From NCBI RefSeq assembly GCF_003966735.1, contig NZ_AP017378.1:3368905-3432904 (forward strand): a stretch of 64,000 nt of DNA, given 5' to 3'. The stretch comes from Desulfovibrio ferrophilus. GTDB lineage: Bacteria > Desulfobacterota > Desulfovibrionia > Desulfovibrionales > Desulfovibrionaceae. Below the pieces are notes generated by a model, which worked only from the letters and a program-made list of their open reading frames with translations, searched no databases and was not told where the DNA came from. A program made the position numbers and the translations under genes. Below are positions 47,816-57,633 of this stretch, piece by piece (position 1 is the stretch's first letter; every line of letters starts with the position of its first letter).

Positions 47816-50635
47816 ATGCTGCCTGAACCATACGATCAAATTTATGCAGAGTTGCTTGATTTCATGCCCAAAGAGCGTGCGTATACCGACGCGCTCAGGA
47901 CACTGGCCTATGGTACGGATGCCAGTTTTTACCGCCTGATTCCCAAGATTGTGGTGGATACCGATTGCGAGGATGAGGTCGTGGCGATTCTGAAGATTGT
48001 GAATCGCCATCAGGTGCCCGTGACCTTCCGCGCAGCGGGCACGAGCCTTTCGGGGCAGGCCATCAGCGATTCCATCCTGGTGCGTCTGGGCGATGGCTGG
48101 CGGAATTATGAAATTCTCGACAAGGCCAGGAAGATCGCTCTGGAACCCGGGATTATCGGTAGTCACGCCAACCGTATCCTTGCACCCCATGGCAAGAAGA
48201 TCGGGCCGGACCCCGCCAGTATCGATACCTGCAAGATCGGTGGTATTGTGGCCAATAATGCCTCGGGCATGTGCTGCGGTGTGGCTGAGAATTCCTACAA
48301 GACGTTGGATTCCCTGCGCTTGGTCCTGGCCGACGGCACCCCCCTGGATACGGCCGATCCCGCCAGCCGTGAGGCTTTCGAAAAGAGCCATGGGCATATT
48401 TTGGAGGGGCTGGTCGCCCTGCGTGAACGGGTGCTGGCCGACAAGAAACTCGCCGCCCGCATTCGCCGCAAATTCAAGATCAAGAACACCACCGGCTACA
48501 GCCTGAACGCCATCGTGGACTTCGATGACCCCTTCGAGATCTTACAGCATCTGCTGGTGGGGTCCGAGGGCACTCTGGCCTTCATCTCCCGTGTCGTTTA
48601 TCGCACCGTGGTGGAGCACCCGCACAAGGCCTCGGCCCTGATGCGTTTCCCGGACATCCGCTCGGCCTGTGAAGCTGCGATCATTGCTCGCGGACAGAGG
48701 GTGTCCGCCGCCGAATTGATGGACCGTGCGGCATTGGCTTCGGTGCAGGACAAGCCCGGTATGCCAGATGGCCTGACAGAGTTGGGGCCGGAAGCCGCGG
48801 CCCTGCTGGTGGAGGTGCGCGGCAAGACCGAGCAGGAATTGGAGGCCAAGGTCGCCAAGGTGCTGGATGCCGTGAAGGATATTGCCAGTGTCACCCCGCA
48901 CCAGTTCACCTCGGTCCCGGCGGAGTTCAATTCGCTCTGGAATGTGCGCCGGGGGTTGTTCCCGGCTGTGGGGGCCGTTCGCGATGCTGGGACCACCGTC
49001 ATCATCGAGGACGTGGCCTTCCCCATCAAGGATTTGGCCGAGGCCACTCTGGAGTTGCAGGAGCTGTTCATCAAGCATGGCTATGACAAGGCCATCATCT
49101 TCGGCCACGCCCTGGAGGGGAATCTGCACTTCGTGTTCACTCAGGACTTCAATGTGCAGGCCGAGATCGACCGTTATGCTGCCTTCATGGACGATGTGAC
49201 CCAGATGGTTGCCGGAAAGTACAAGGGGTCATTGAAGGCCGAGCATGGGACCGGGCGTAATATGGCGCACTTTGTGGAGTTGGAATGGGGTCGCGATGCC
49301 TACAAGTTGATGGAAGACATCAAGGCTCTGTTTGACCCCAATGGCTTGCTCAATCCGGGAGTTATTCTGAATGAGGACCCCGAGGCCCATCTGAAGGATT
49401 TGAAGCCCCTGCCTGTGGCCGATGATATCATCGACCGCTGCATTGAATGTGGATTCTGCGAGCCGGTTTGCCCGTCGAGATCACTGACCTTGACCCCTCG
49501 CCAACGCATCGTGGCCTTCCGCGAGCTTTCCCGGCAAAAGCAGGTTGGTGATGCGCAGGAGACGATCAAGGCCTTCAAGAAGAGTTATGACTATGACGGC
49601 GAAGCCACCTGCGCTGCGGACGGGCTGTGTGGCACCAGATGCCCGGTGGCCATTGATACGGGCAAGTTCATCAAGCTCTATCGATCCTGGGAACGTGGCA
49701 AATGGCAGAAGGCCCTGGCCTCTGCCGTGGCAAAGAATTTCCCGCTGGTCATTGCGGGTGTGAATATGGACCTGGGTATCGCAGGGGCTATGCACGATCT
49801 GTTGGGCGACCGGGCCATGGATGGTCTGGGACACGGGCTGCACAAGTATTCCGGCAAGCGCCTTCCTCGCTGGAATGTCTCCATGCCCAGAGTCGCCGCG
49901 AAACCCCGGATGAACACAACCCCTGACAGTGCCGACAAGGTGGTCTACTTCCCCAGTTGTGTGGCTCGGCATATGGGGCCGGAAAAGCACGACCCGGACA
50001 AGTCCGCGATTCGCGATCATACCCTGAGCGTGCTTGCCAAGGCTGGTTATGAGGTTATTCATCCCGAGCGCATGAACAGGCTCTGCTGCGGGCAGCCGTG
50101 GGAGTCTAAAGGTCTGGTTGATCAGGCCGATTCCAAGCTGCGTGAACTGGAGCAGGCTCTGCGCGATGCCAGCGAAAACGGCAAGTATCCCATCCTCTGT
50201 GATACGAGTCCCTGCCTGTATCGCATGAAGGAGCATATCGAAGGGTTGCCCCTGTATGAGCCGGTCGAGTTTGTGGGCAAGTTCCTGATGGACAGGCTGG
50301 AGTTCACGCCCGTGAACAAGCGCATCGCCCTGCATGTGACATGCAGCTCACGCAAGATGGGGCTGGCGGAGACCATGGAGGAGTTGGCCCGCAAGTGCGC
50401 TCGCGAGGTCGTGGTGCCTGAAGATATCTTCTGCTGTGGGTTCGCCGGGGACCGGGGCTTCAATTATCCCGAACTCAACGAGGCCGCTCTCAAGGACCTG
50501 CCGGATCAGTTGGCGGGCTGCAGCGTGGGCTATTCCACTTCGCGTACCTGCGAGGTTGGCCTCTCGCTGCATGGCAAGGTGCCCTATAAGAACATCATGT
50601 TCCTGCTGGATGAGGCTAGTTGGCCCAAGGCGTAG
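47816..50635 (+). CDS. FAD-binding and Fe-S D-lactate/glycolate dehydrogenase fusion
   Basis: This 939-residue fusion has an N-terminal GlcD-like FAD domain (PCMH type) with TFRAAGTSLSGQA near residue 70 and KIGGIVANNASGMCCG near residue 140. The FAD-linked oxidase C-terminal domain ends in LKAEHGTGRNMA and LFDPNGLLNPGVIL. Two 4Fe-4S ferredoxin motifs follow: CIECGFCEPVCPS near residue 543 and CAADGLCGTRCPV near residue 598. A GlpC/HdrD-like CCG domain closes it, with CCGQPWESKG and CCGFAGDRG. The set matches D-lactate dehydrogenases of sulfate reducers, but glycolate is an alternative. The ATG at 47816 follows GAGGAG. It is a single gene with a strong terminator. Confidence 0.92.
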   Translation: MLPEPYDQIYAELLDFMPKERAYTDALRTLAYGTDASFYRLIPKIVVDTDCEDEVVAILKIVNRHQVPVTFRAAGTSLSGQAISDSILVRLGDGWRNYEILDKARKIALEPGIIGSHANRILAPHGKKIGPDPASIDTCKIGGIVANNASGMCCGVAENSYKTLDSLRLVLADGTPLDTADPASREAFEKSHGHILEGLVALRERVLADKKLAARIRRKFKIKNTTGYSLNAIVDFDDPFEILQHLLVGSEGTLAFISRVVYRTVVEHPHKASALMRFPDIRSACEAAIIARGQRVSAAELMDRAALASVQDKPGMPDGLTELGPEAAALLVEVRGKTEQELEAKVAKVLDAVKDIASVTPHQFTSVPAEFNSLWNVRRGLFPAVGAVRDAGTTVIIEDVAFPIKDLAEATLELQELFIKHGYDKAIIFGHALEGNLHFVFTQDFNVQAEIDRYAAFMDDVTQMVAGKYKGSLKAEHGTGRNMAHFVELEWGRDAYKLMEDIKALFDPNGLLNPGVILNEDPEAHLKDLKPLPVADDIIDRCIECGFCEPVCPSRSLTLTPRQRIVAFRELSRQKQVGDAQETIKAFKKSYDYDGEATCAADGLCGTRCPVAIDTGKFIKLYRSWERGKWQKALASAVAKNFPLVIAGVNMDLGIAGAMHDLLGDRAMDGLGHGLHKYSGKRLPRWNVSMPRVAAKPRMNTTPDSADKVVYFPSCVARHMGPEKHDPDKSAIRDHTLSVLAKAGYEVIHPERMNRLCCGQPWESKGLVDQADSKLRELEQALRDASENGKYPILCDTSPCLYRMKEHIEGLPLYEPVEFVGKFLMDRLEFTPVNKRIALHVTCSSRKMGLAETMEELARKCAREVVVPEDIFCCGFAGDRGFNYPELNEAALKDLPDQLAGCSVGYSTSRTCEVGLSLHGKVPYKNIMFLLDEASWPKA

Positions 50636-50674
50636 TTCTTGGCACTACGTTGGATTATTGGCGGAGATCATATG

Positions 50675-50705
50675 AAAAGGCCGGGGCGTACCCCGGCCTT
50701 TTCTT
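50675..50705 (+). terminator. terminator after the lactate dehydrogenase gene
   Basis: AAAAGGCCGGGG and CCCCGGCCTTTT form a perfect 12-base stem around CGTA. It can also serve the convergent VOC gene. Confidence 0.9.
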
Positions 50706-50733
50706 TGAAATTGTCAAAGTGCGAGGCTGTAAG

Positions 50734-51135
50734 CTATTCGCCCATGTCCATGGGGTAGGTGATCAGGTTCAGCACCGCGCCTTGCGGGTCCTGAATGATG
50801 CAGAAGCGGCCAACGCCGGGCAGGTCCGTGGGGTTTAGAAGCACTGTACCGCCCATGGCTCCGGCCATATCAGCGCATTCATCAACGTCGTCCACGGTGA
50901 CATAGCTGCGCCAGTGCGCGGGGAGTCCTTCGGGGATGTTTGCCGGGCGCTCGAACATTCCACCGACCTGTACACCATCCACCACGGCTACATGATATGT
51001 GCCGCCGCCTTCCATCGGGGCTTCTTCGTACTGCCAGTCAAACAGTTCCGCATAGAATTCCTTGGCCTCTTCCACGTTGGTGGTCATCAATTCGTTCCAG
51101 CTGAACATGCCCTGGGTTTTGTACTTGTCGTCCAT
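50734..51135 (-). CDS. VOC-superfamily (glyoxalase/bleomycin-resistance-like) protein
   Basis: This 133-residue protein has a vicinal-oxygen-chelate fold pattern: GMFSWNELMTTNVEEAKEFYAELFDWQYEE near residues 9-38, then a second half with SYVTVDDVDECADMAGAMGGTVLLNPTDLPGVGRFCIIQDPQGAVLNLI. Such proteins may be lyases, dioxygenases or drug-binding proteins; none is indicated. GAGGAAC lies before the ATG at 51135. A longer frame to 51180 adds 15 residues. Confidence 0.85.
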   Translation of the reverse strand: MDDKYKTQGMFSWNELMTTNVEEAKEFYAELFDWQYEEAPMEGGGTYHVAVVDGVQVGGMFERPANIPEGLPAHWRSYVTVDDVDECADMAGAMGGTVLLNPTDLPGVGRFCIIQDPQGAVLNLITYPMDMGE

Positions 51136-51373
51136 ATTGTTCCTCACAAATGTATGATTGTTGAAGGCTGCGTTTCGCAACCCATGTTTGATATCAGGGC
51201 TTCGGATTGATGAAAAGCCCGGTTACCCACGGGTGTATAGGGAACCTGAAAGTGCCTTCTTCCTTTTTTGATCCTACAGGCCTAAAAGATACCATGGCGT
51301 AAACATCCAAGCGTGCGCCTCTTAGGCGGGGTCATCAGGCCAGAAGGCCGATCATAACAGAGAGGATACGAAT

Positions 51374-52207
51374 ATGCTTCAATTCAAGGTTGATACGGAT
51401 ACCTGTATTCAGTGTGGCGAATGCGCCAAGGATTGTCCCTATATGGTGATCGAAATGGGCGAGGATGGTTTTCCTCGTGCCATTGCGGACCGCGAGGGCC
51501 AGTGCATTCAGTGTCAACACTGTATGACTATCTGCAAGCCGGGGTCGCTGTCCATTCTGGGGAAGGACCCGGCGGACAGTCTGCCGCTCAAGGGGAATCT
51601 ACCCAGTCAGCAACAGATGGAGACCCTCGTCATGGGGCGTCGGTCTGTGCGGCGTTATAAAGATGAGCCGGTAGACTCTGACGTGATTGCTCGAATGCTG
51701 GAAATTTCCGCTCACGCTCCCACGGGTGTCAACAATCGTGGGGTTCTGTTTACCGTAGTGGACGATGCCGAGGTCATGACCAAGGTCCGTACCCGTACCA
51801 TGGAGGGCCTTGGGCTGGCCGTGCGAGAGGGCAAATTGCCTGAGGGACTGGAGTTCATGGCGGATTTTGTCAGGCTCTGGGAAGACAAGGGAGTGGATGT
51901 CTTGTTCCGGGGTGCTCCGCACCTGCTGGTGGCTTCGTCTCCGAAGTCTGGGCCGTGTCCTGATGTCGATTGTCACATTGCCATGACCAATTTCGAATTG
52001 CTGGCCGCCAGCATGGGCTTGGGAGCACTGTGGGACGGCTTGTTCAAATGGGCTCTGACCATGATTCTGCCTGATTTGATGAAGGACCTAGGTATCCCCG
52101 AGGACCACAAGGTTGGTTATGCGATGGTCTTTGGCAAGCCTGCAGTAAAGTACCATCGCACCGTGCAGCGCAGTGATGCCAAGGTGAATCGGGTTACGGC
52201 AATCTAG
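51374..52207 (+). CDS. ferredoxin-nitroreductase fusion protein
   Basis: This 277-residue protein joins an N-terminal two-cluster ferredoxin (CIQCGECAKDCPY near residue 14 and CIQCQHCMTICKP near residue 43) to an FMN nitroreductase domain (about 85-265). The latter has RRSVRRYKDEPVDSDVI and SAHAPTGVNNRG. The two four-cysteine motifs indicate two 4Fe-4S clusters that can feed electrons to FMN. Such fusions are common in anaerobes; the substrate is unknown. GAGAGGA precedes the ATG. It is a single gene directly upstream of the second tRNA-Ala. Confidence 0.93.
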   Translation: MLQFKVDTDTCIQCGECAKDCPYMVIEMGEDGFPRAIADREGQCIQCQHCMTICKPGSLSILGKDPADSLPLKGNLPSQQQMETLVMGRRSVRRYKDEPVDSDVIARMLEISAHAPTGVNNRGVLFTVVDDAEVMTKVRTRTMEGLGLAVREGKLPEGLEFMADFVRLWEDKGVDVLFRGAPHLLVASSPKSGPCPDVDCHIAMTNFELLAASMGLGALWDGLFKWALTMILPDLMKDLGIPEDHKVGYAMVFGKPAVKYHRTVQRSDAKVNRVTAI

Positions 52208-52259
52208 CGGTAGGCTGGAGGTGGCTGTGGGCTGGATGTGAAATCCTGCCTGCACAGTC

Positions 52260-52287
52260 TTGACAAACGGGGGCTTTTGGATACATA
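52260..52287 (+). promoter_or_regulatory. promoter of the second tRNA-Ala
   Basis: TTGACA at 52260-52265 and TACATA at 52282-52287 are 16 bases apart, 20 bp upstream of the tRNA. This sequence is outside the 251-bp repeat and differs from the region upstream of the first tRNA, which has its own TTGACA at 37295-37300. Confidence 0.6.
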
Positions 52288-52306
52288 TTCGCTCTCCCAA
52301 CAGTGT

Positions 52307-52382
<76 letters not shown>

Positions 52383-52394
52383 CCGATTATTCAA

Positions 52395-52426
52395 GGGATT
52401 CAGGTATTTGCCTGGGTCCCTTTTTT
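52395..52426 (+). terminator. terminator after the second tRNA-Ala
   Basis: The same imperfect GGGATTCAGG/CCTGGGTCCC hairpin and six-T run as after the first tRNA. Confidence 0.75.
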
Positions 52427-52545
52427 CGTGGGTTTGGGGCTGAAATGGGTTTTGTGTCCGCTATGTGTCCGCCGGTCCAAATCTGGCTGTCCAAATCGCT
52501 GAAAATTCCCCGCTGGCGACGTTGCTTCGTCGAATGCAAATCCTC

Positions 52546-53121
52546 TCGTATATTCGATTTGATCATCGATAACTCCATTCATTTCTAGTGAAAAAAGGTT
52601 CTCTCCTGATGATATTCATTTGGTGTGTATACGGAAGCCTTTTGAATTCAGACCTAATAAAGCGGGAGGACCTATTTCGCGATCGTCGAAAGGCATTTTC
52701 AAATGTAAAGTAGGCTCTGGTTGCAGCATAGTCGTTGCTTCATGGCCGCGGTCATTTTTAATTGAAATGGATATTAGTTTGTTGAGGGGGCTCCAACAAC
52801 GCTATTCTTGAGAAGGAACGACCATAGTGTTTTTTCGATTTGTCAATAAAATTAAACATCCCAACCGATGGATAGGGTCACTTGGTGAATTGATTTACAT
52901 ATGCACTTTATGAAGATGGTGGAATAAATAATATAATTTTTCGAAAATAAAAAAAATAATAATAAAATATCGATTTAAAATTATAATTTTGTGCTATCTC
53001 TATCTGTTCAGTCTCTTTTATCATTATTCTAGTAAATTGTAATGACTGGTGAGCACTTCTAAATATCAATTCTATTTCGTCAAAACAATTTTCTAGGTCA
53101 ATATTTTACATGGGATGTACT
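52546..53121. other. A+T-rich gene-poor remnant next to the second tRNA-Ala
   Basis: The longest open frame (52620-52811, 63 codons) has no recognisable domain and is not supported as a gene. No integrase remains. Base composition resembles the first island rather than the chromosome, with a very A+T-rich stretch at 52920-53000. It probably is a scar of a related island whose recombination module was lost. Confidence 0.5.
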
Positions 53122-54204
53122 ATGATAAAAAAGGAATTTGCAGTGGTGTATTGCGAAGGCTTTTTCGGCAAAATGGATGGCAAAACAGCCAATGGGCTGA
53201 CCCGCTATTCAGGCCAGTATGAAATTGTAGGCGTCATCGATAGCACTAAGGCCAACTTGGATGCTGGTGAGGTTCTTGATAATGCAGCCAATGGAATCAC
53301 AATTTACAAAAATATCCGGGAAGCTTTGGACGGACAAGGGATGCCAGTAACAGCCTTTATTTATGGCATGGCCCCTTTGTCTGGTTCCTTTTCTTCAAAG
53401 GATCGAGAGGTGATGTATTATGCAATGGAGAGAGGACTCAATATTATCAATGGCCTTCATGATTTTTTAACTGACGATGAAGGATTTGTTCACAAAGCTG
53501 GCGAGTGCAACGTTCAGTTGTTTGACATTAGAAAGCAGCAAGACGCCAAGCAAAGAAGCGTTTTTACTGGGGCCATCAACAGGGTGAAATGCCCCAAGAT
53601 TGCAATTCTTGGAACGGATAGCGCTGTTGGTAAGCGCACGACATCTATTATCTTGACTCAGGCACTTCAGGAGCTCGGGCTTAAATCAGTGATGATCGCA
53701 ACTGGTCAAACGGGTGTTATTCAGGGGGCTGAGTTTGGTGTCCCACTCGATGCTTTGAAGGAGCAATTCATTTCTGGAGAAATGGAAAAGGCAATTGTTG
53801 AGGCTTGGGAAGCAACTGAGCCGGACATAATTATTATTGAAGGTCAGGGTTCCTTGAGTCATCCTGCGTATCTGAGCTCATGTTTCATCATCAGGGGTGG
53901 ACAGCCTGAGGCCATTATTGTCCAACACCCACCCAAGCGAGAGTTTCTGGGTGATTACCCAACGATAAAAATGCCTCGTTTGGAGGACGAGATCGAACTC
54001 GTTGAAGTCTTTTCGAAGTCACCTGTCATTGGCATTGCCATTAACCACGAGTCCATGTCCGATTCAGAGGTAGATGAAACAGTTGAGGCTTACCAAAAAC
54101 AGTTCGATATGCCAGCGGCAGACGTCCTCAGGTCTGGTTGTGATTCTTTAATTGCAAATATATTGACCTCCTTCCCTCAGCTCCAAGCCAAGTTGGCTCG
54201 ATGA
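53122..54204 (+). CDS. DUF1611 / DgcN-like protein
   Basis: This 360-residue protein belongs to DUF1611, which includes DgcN, described as a D-glutamate N-acetyltransferase. An N-terminal Rossmann-like part (residues about 1-150) has DGKTANGLTRYSGQYEIVGVIDS and the P-loop domain has KIAILGTDSAVGKRTTS near residue 165. IIIEGQGSLSHPAYLSS lies near residue 240. The ATG at 53122 has GGGA upstream; another ATG is four codons earlier. It overlaps the racemase gene by four bases, so the two act together. Base composition is lower in G+C than the chromosome around it, consistent with acquisition. Confidence 0.83.
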   Translation: MIKKEFAVVYCEGFFGKMDGKTANGLTRYSGQYEIVGVIDSTKANLDAGEVLDNAANGITIYKNIREALDGQGMPVTAFIYGMAPLSGSFSSKDREVMYYAMERGLNIINGLHDFLTDDEGFVHKAGECNVQLFDIRKQQDAKQRSVFTGAINRVKCPKIAILGTDSAVGKRTTSIILTQALQELGLKSVMIATGQTGVIQGAEFGVPLDALKEQFISGEMEKAIVEAWEATEPDIIIIEGQGSLSHPAYLSSCFIIRGGQPEAIIVQHPPKREFLGDYPTIKMPRLEDEIELVEVFSKSPVIGIAINHESMSDSEVDETVEAYQKQFDMPAADVLRSGCDSLIANILTSFPQLQAKLAR

Positions 54205-55322
54205 AGACACCTTACCTTGAAATTGATCTATCCAAGATACACGATAATGCCAAACATCTGATCACCATGTTCGGAGTCAGGGGTATTGGTGTGATGGGCG
54301 TAACCAAGAGTGTTTTGGGAGAGCCCAAGATCGCCGACTGTCTGATTGCTGCAGGTATTTCATCTCTGGGAGATTCAAGGATTGAGAACATAATCCGCAT
54401 GAGAAAGGCCAACGTTCAAGCGCTTCTCTTCTTGATCAGGACGCCCTCTGTTAGTGAGGTCCAGGATGTTGTTGCCTACGCGGATGTGAGTTTCAACACC
54501 GAATTGTCCGTCATTGCCGACCTTTCCAGGGTGGCTGTCCAGCAGAAGAAAATTCATGACATCGTTCTCATGGTGGAGATGGGTGATCTTCGGGAGGGAA
54601 TACTTCGACAGGATCTCGGCAAAACAATTGGAAAAGTGCTCCGAATGAAGGGCGTCCGAATCATTGGCTTGGGGACCAACCTGGCTTGTTTGAGTGGGGT
54701 CAAGCCAACCAAGTCCAACATGGATGATTTTTCTCGTTTGGCAGAAACATATGAAAGAAGTTACGGCCTCAAGCTTCATGTGATTTCTGGAGGAAATTCG
54801 GCAAATTTTGATTGGATGCTTGAAGATGACACAAAAGGCAGAGTGAATAATGTGCGATTGGGAGAGGCAATTGTTCTAGGCAGGGAAACCCTTTTGAGGA
54901 AGCATATTGGCGGGCTTCACCTCGATGCGATTACCTTGGTTGCAGAAGTGATAGAATCTAAGCGCAAGCCCTCACTTCCTGAGGGAGAGACAGGGTTGGA
55001 TGCTTTTGGCAATACTCCCGTATTTGAAGACAAGGGGGAAATGCTCAGGGCGATTGTGGCTTTGGGAAAACAGGATGTCCATGTGGCAGGCCTCGTGCCG
55101 TTGATAGATGTCGACATCCTGGGGTCGAGCAGTGATCATCTCGTAGTTGATGCCTCTAGAGCCCCATTGCGCGTAGGTGATCGAGTGCGATTTGGCTTGG
55201 ATTATGCGGCGCTTTTATCATCCATGACGTCACCATTTGTTGGACGTTCATATATTAAGGACCAATCGCAGCGTTGGCCTCGGCTCCGAGGCATCCCGGA
55301 ACGCGTGCCGGCGGTGATGTGA
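54201..55322 (+). CDS. alanine/ornithine racemase-family PLP enzyme
   Basis: This 373-residue protein has an alanine-racemase-type PLP TIM barrel in the alanine/ornithine racemase family. The start YLEIDLSKIHDNAKHLI and the PLP lysine in GIGVMGVTKSVLGEP near residue 36 are typical, with VEMGDLREGIL near residue 125 and HVISGGNSANF near residue 193 as later landmarks. It is translationally coupled to the DUF1611 gene. A racemase plus a D-amino-acid acetyltransferase-like protein suggests D-amino-acid formation followed by N-acetylation, but the actual amino acid is unknown. Confidence 0.87.
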   Translation: MKTPYLEIDLSKIHDNAKHLITMFGVRGIGVMGVTKSVLGEPKIADCLIAAGISSLGDSRIENIIRMRKANVQALLFLIRTPSVSEVQDVVAYADVSFNTELSVIADLSRVAVQQKKIHDIVLMVEMGDLREGILRQDLGKTIGKVLRMKGVRIIGLGTNLACLSGVKPTKSNMDDFSRLAETYERSYGLKLHVISGGNSANFDWMLEDDTKGRVNNVRLGEAIVLGRETLLRKHIGGLHLDAITLVAEVIESKRKPSLPEGETGLDAFGNTPVFEDKGEMLRAIVALGKQDVHVAGLVPLIDVDILGSSSDHLVVDASRAPLRVGDRVRFGLDYAALLSSMTSPFVGRSYIKDQSQRWPRLRGIPERVPAVM

Positions 55323-55756
55323 TAGCATTTTTCAATTTTGCCACCAACCCCGCAAAAAGATCAGATCCTGTGTGTTCACTCTCTGCATCCTTGGCAGTTG
55401 GAGGAGAATCTTCCGGGTTGTGGTTTGTGATTATATGCACTTGAATTGGATTGTAATACTTGTTGACTCCAGATTGGGAACTGTATAGAGACTCCAGTCT
55501 TGCAAGAAAGCCTTCTATTTATGCACGCCATTTCGATGTCCCTGTCTTTAGTGCCTCGTTCTGCTTTTCATAAATAATAGCTTATATTTCGTGGAAGTTG
55601 TCTTGAATAAAGACGTCTTCTTCTCTTGTTGGTGCGAATTGTAGTTGCATCACTCGCTTTTTGTGTTGTGTCGATACTGAAAGATGCAACCTGATATTGG
55701 TTGTATTGATTGAATATTATGTTTGTTGTGTCTTGTTAGTAAGGAAAGGATTGTTA
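55323..55756. other. intergenic region before the SulP gene
   Basis: About 430 bp with no supported gene. No displaced tRNA-Ala 3' end was found here, so a right boundary for the second island is not visible. The SulP promoter presumably lies within it. Confidence 0.35.
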
Positions 55757-57343
55757 ATGGATTCGAATCAACTGATAGCTCCCCGTTCCAGAGGCAGTGT
55801 TCAAGGCGATATTTTCTCCGGGTTGACGGTCGCTCTGGCCCTGGTCCCCGAGGCCGTCGCGTTTTCTTTCGTGGCTGGTGTATCGCCCGTTGTAGGCCTG
55901 TATGGTGCCTTCATGATGTGCCTTATCACGGCAGTTCTCGGCGGAAGACCAGGGATGATTTCCGGGGCAACCGGCGCGATGGCCGTCGTGATGGTCAACC
56001 TGGTCATGGAAGGAAACGCTCTGGGGGGGAGTCCCGCAGCTGGAGTCCAGTATTTGTTCTTTGCGTTGTTGCTGGTGGGATTGTTTCAGGCCCTGGCTGG
56101 TGTTTTCCGTTTGGGAAAGTTCATTCGCATGGTTCCTCGATCCGTCATGATGGGCTTTGTTAATGGGTTGGCCATTGTCATCTTCCTGTCTCAACTCAGG
56201 ATGTTTCAAGCTGATGGGGCCTGGATTCAGGGCCAACCGCTGTGGACCATGGCTTCACTTGTCGCTTTGACAATGGGTATTCTGTTGATTGTCCCGCGGA
56301 TTCATAAGAAGGCGCCGGGGGCGCTCGTGGCGATCATCGCCGTGTCACTTCTGGTTATTTTTGCCAAAATCGATACGCAAACGGTTCTGTCTTTCATCCA
56401 GTCCAAGGGCGGCACGGGCATTCAGGCCGGGCTTCCCTCCTTTGCCTTCCCCCAGGTTCCCCTTACTTGGGCGACACTCGTTTTCGTTGTTCCTTATGCT
56501 CTTATTCTGGCAGCCATTGGACTTATTGAGTCACTCATGACCCTGACATTGATTGATGAACTGACCGATAGCCATGGGAGTGGCAATCGCGAATGTGTTG
56601 CCCAGGGTTTTGCGAATTTCGTGAACGGGTTGTTCGGTGGCATGGGGGGCTGCGCCATGATCGGCCAGAGCATTATCAACATCTCATCGGGTGGGCGCGG
56701 TCGACTTTCTGGCATCATGGCGGCTGGAGCGCTTCTGTTTTTCATCCTGTTTATGTCCCAGTATATAGAGATGGTTCCCATTGCGGCGTTGGTCGGCGTC
56801 ATGTTCATTGTCGTGATCAAGACCTTTGCCTGGAGTACCTTCAACGTGCTCAACAAGGTGCCCAAGTGGGACGTGATTGTGATCATTCTGGTGACTTTCC
56901 TCACCGTGAAATATGATCTGGCCATCGCGGTGATCTGCGGAATCATTATCTCGGCCCTGATATTTGCCTGGGAAAATGCTCTACGTATTCGAGCGCGCAA
57001 GACGGTGGATGAGCATGGCATCAAGCATTATAAAATCTATGGCCCCTTGTTCTTCGGCTCTACCACGCTTTTCATGAGCAAGTTTGATGCGAAGAACGAT
57101 CCGCAGGAAGTCATCATTGATTTCGAAGAGTCGCGGATCATGGATCAGTCCGCCATTGAGATCATCAACAAGGTCGCCGAGATCTACCAGCGATCGGGCA
57201 AGACCATCCATCTCTGGCATTTGAGCAAGGATTGCGTCCGCCTGATCAAGAAAGCGGAGAAGATCTGCGTTGTAAATGTGCTGGAGGATCCGGATTATTT
57301 CGTCAGTATCGACAACTACCATAAGTTTCGAGAAGCGATCTAG
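55757..57343 (+). CDS. SulP-family anion transporter with STAS domain
   Basis: This 528-residue inner-membrane protein has about 11-14 helices, the SulP start RGSVQGDIFSGLTVALALVPEAVAFSFVAGVSPVVGLYGAF and a cytoplasmic C-terminal STAS domain from about residue 410 (EVIIDFEESRIMDQSAIEIINKV). IGLIESLMTLTLIDELTDSHGSGNRE near residue 265 is conserved in the family. Substrates of SulP proteins include sulfate, bicarbonate and dicarboxylates. Sulfate is attractive here but unproven. The start at 55757 follows AAGGAAAGG. Confidence 0.93.
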   Translation: MDSNQLIAPRSRGSVQGDIFSGLTVALALVPEAVAFSFVAGVSPVVGLYGAFMMCLITAVLGGRPGMISGATGAMAVVMVNLVMEGNALGGSPAAGVQYLFFALLLVGLFQALAGVFRLGKFIRMVPRSVMMGFVNGLAIVIFLSQLRMFQADGAWIQGQPLWTMASLVALTMGILLIVPRIHKKAPGALVAIIAVSLLVIFAKIDTQTVLSFIQSKGGTGIQAGLPSFAFPQVPLTWATLVFVVPYALILAAIGLIESLMTLTLIDELTDSHGSGNRECVAQGFANFVNGLFGGMGGCAMIGQSIINISSGGRGRLSGIMAAGALLFFILFMSQYIEMVPIAALVGVMFIVVIKTFAWSTFNVLNKVPKWDVIVIILVTFLTVKYDLAIAVICGIIISALIFAWENALRIRARKTVDEHGIKHYKIYGPLFFGSTTLFMSKFDAKNDPQEVIIDFEESRIMDQSAIEIINKVAEIYQRSGKTIHLWHLSKDCVRLIKKAEKICVVNVLEDPDYFVSIDNYHKFREAI

Positions 57344-57471
57344 GCAGTCCGGATTGTTCGCGATATAGGGCTGTTTTGCGTGGCATTCTACTCTGTAGGA
57401 TACCATTTTGATGAGGCTTGGATACGGTAGAGGTATTTGAACGGTTTGCCTTTGGATGTACGGGAATGACG

Positions 57472-57512
57472 CCCGCTCTTCACGACGGAATGGTTGTGGG
57501 GGGCGGGTTTTT
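57472..57512 (+). terminator. terminator after the SulP gene
   Basis: CCCGC (near 57472) and GCGGG (near 57502) anchor an imperfect stem with a long loop, followed by TTTTTT. Confidence 0.5.
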
Positions 57513-57633
57513 TCATATTGAAATTTTTGATTGAATGAACACTGTGAAAACATATAAAGTCAATAATTCAAAGCGTCAGTAGTAAAGATACCTATTGAGT
57601 GAAGTGATCATTCAGAGCCGTGTTGGAGAGAGC

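Noticed and set aside
52620-52811. 63-codon open frame in the second island scar
   Set aside because: No domain, no ribosome site and no conserved neighbour.
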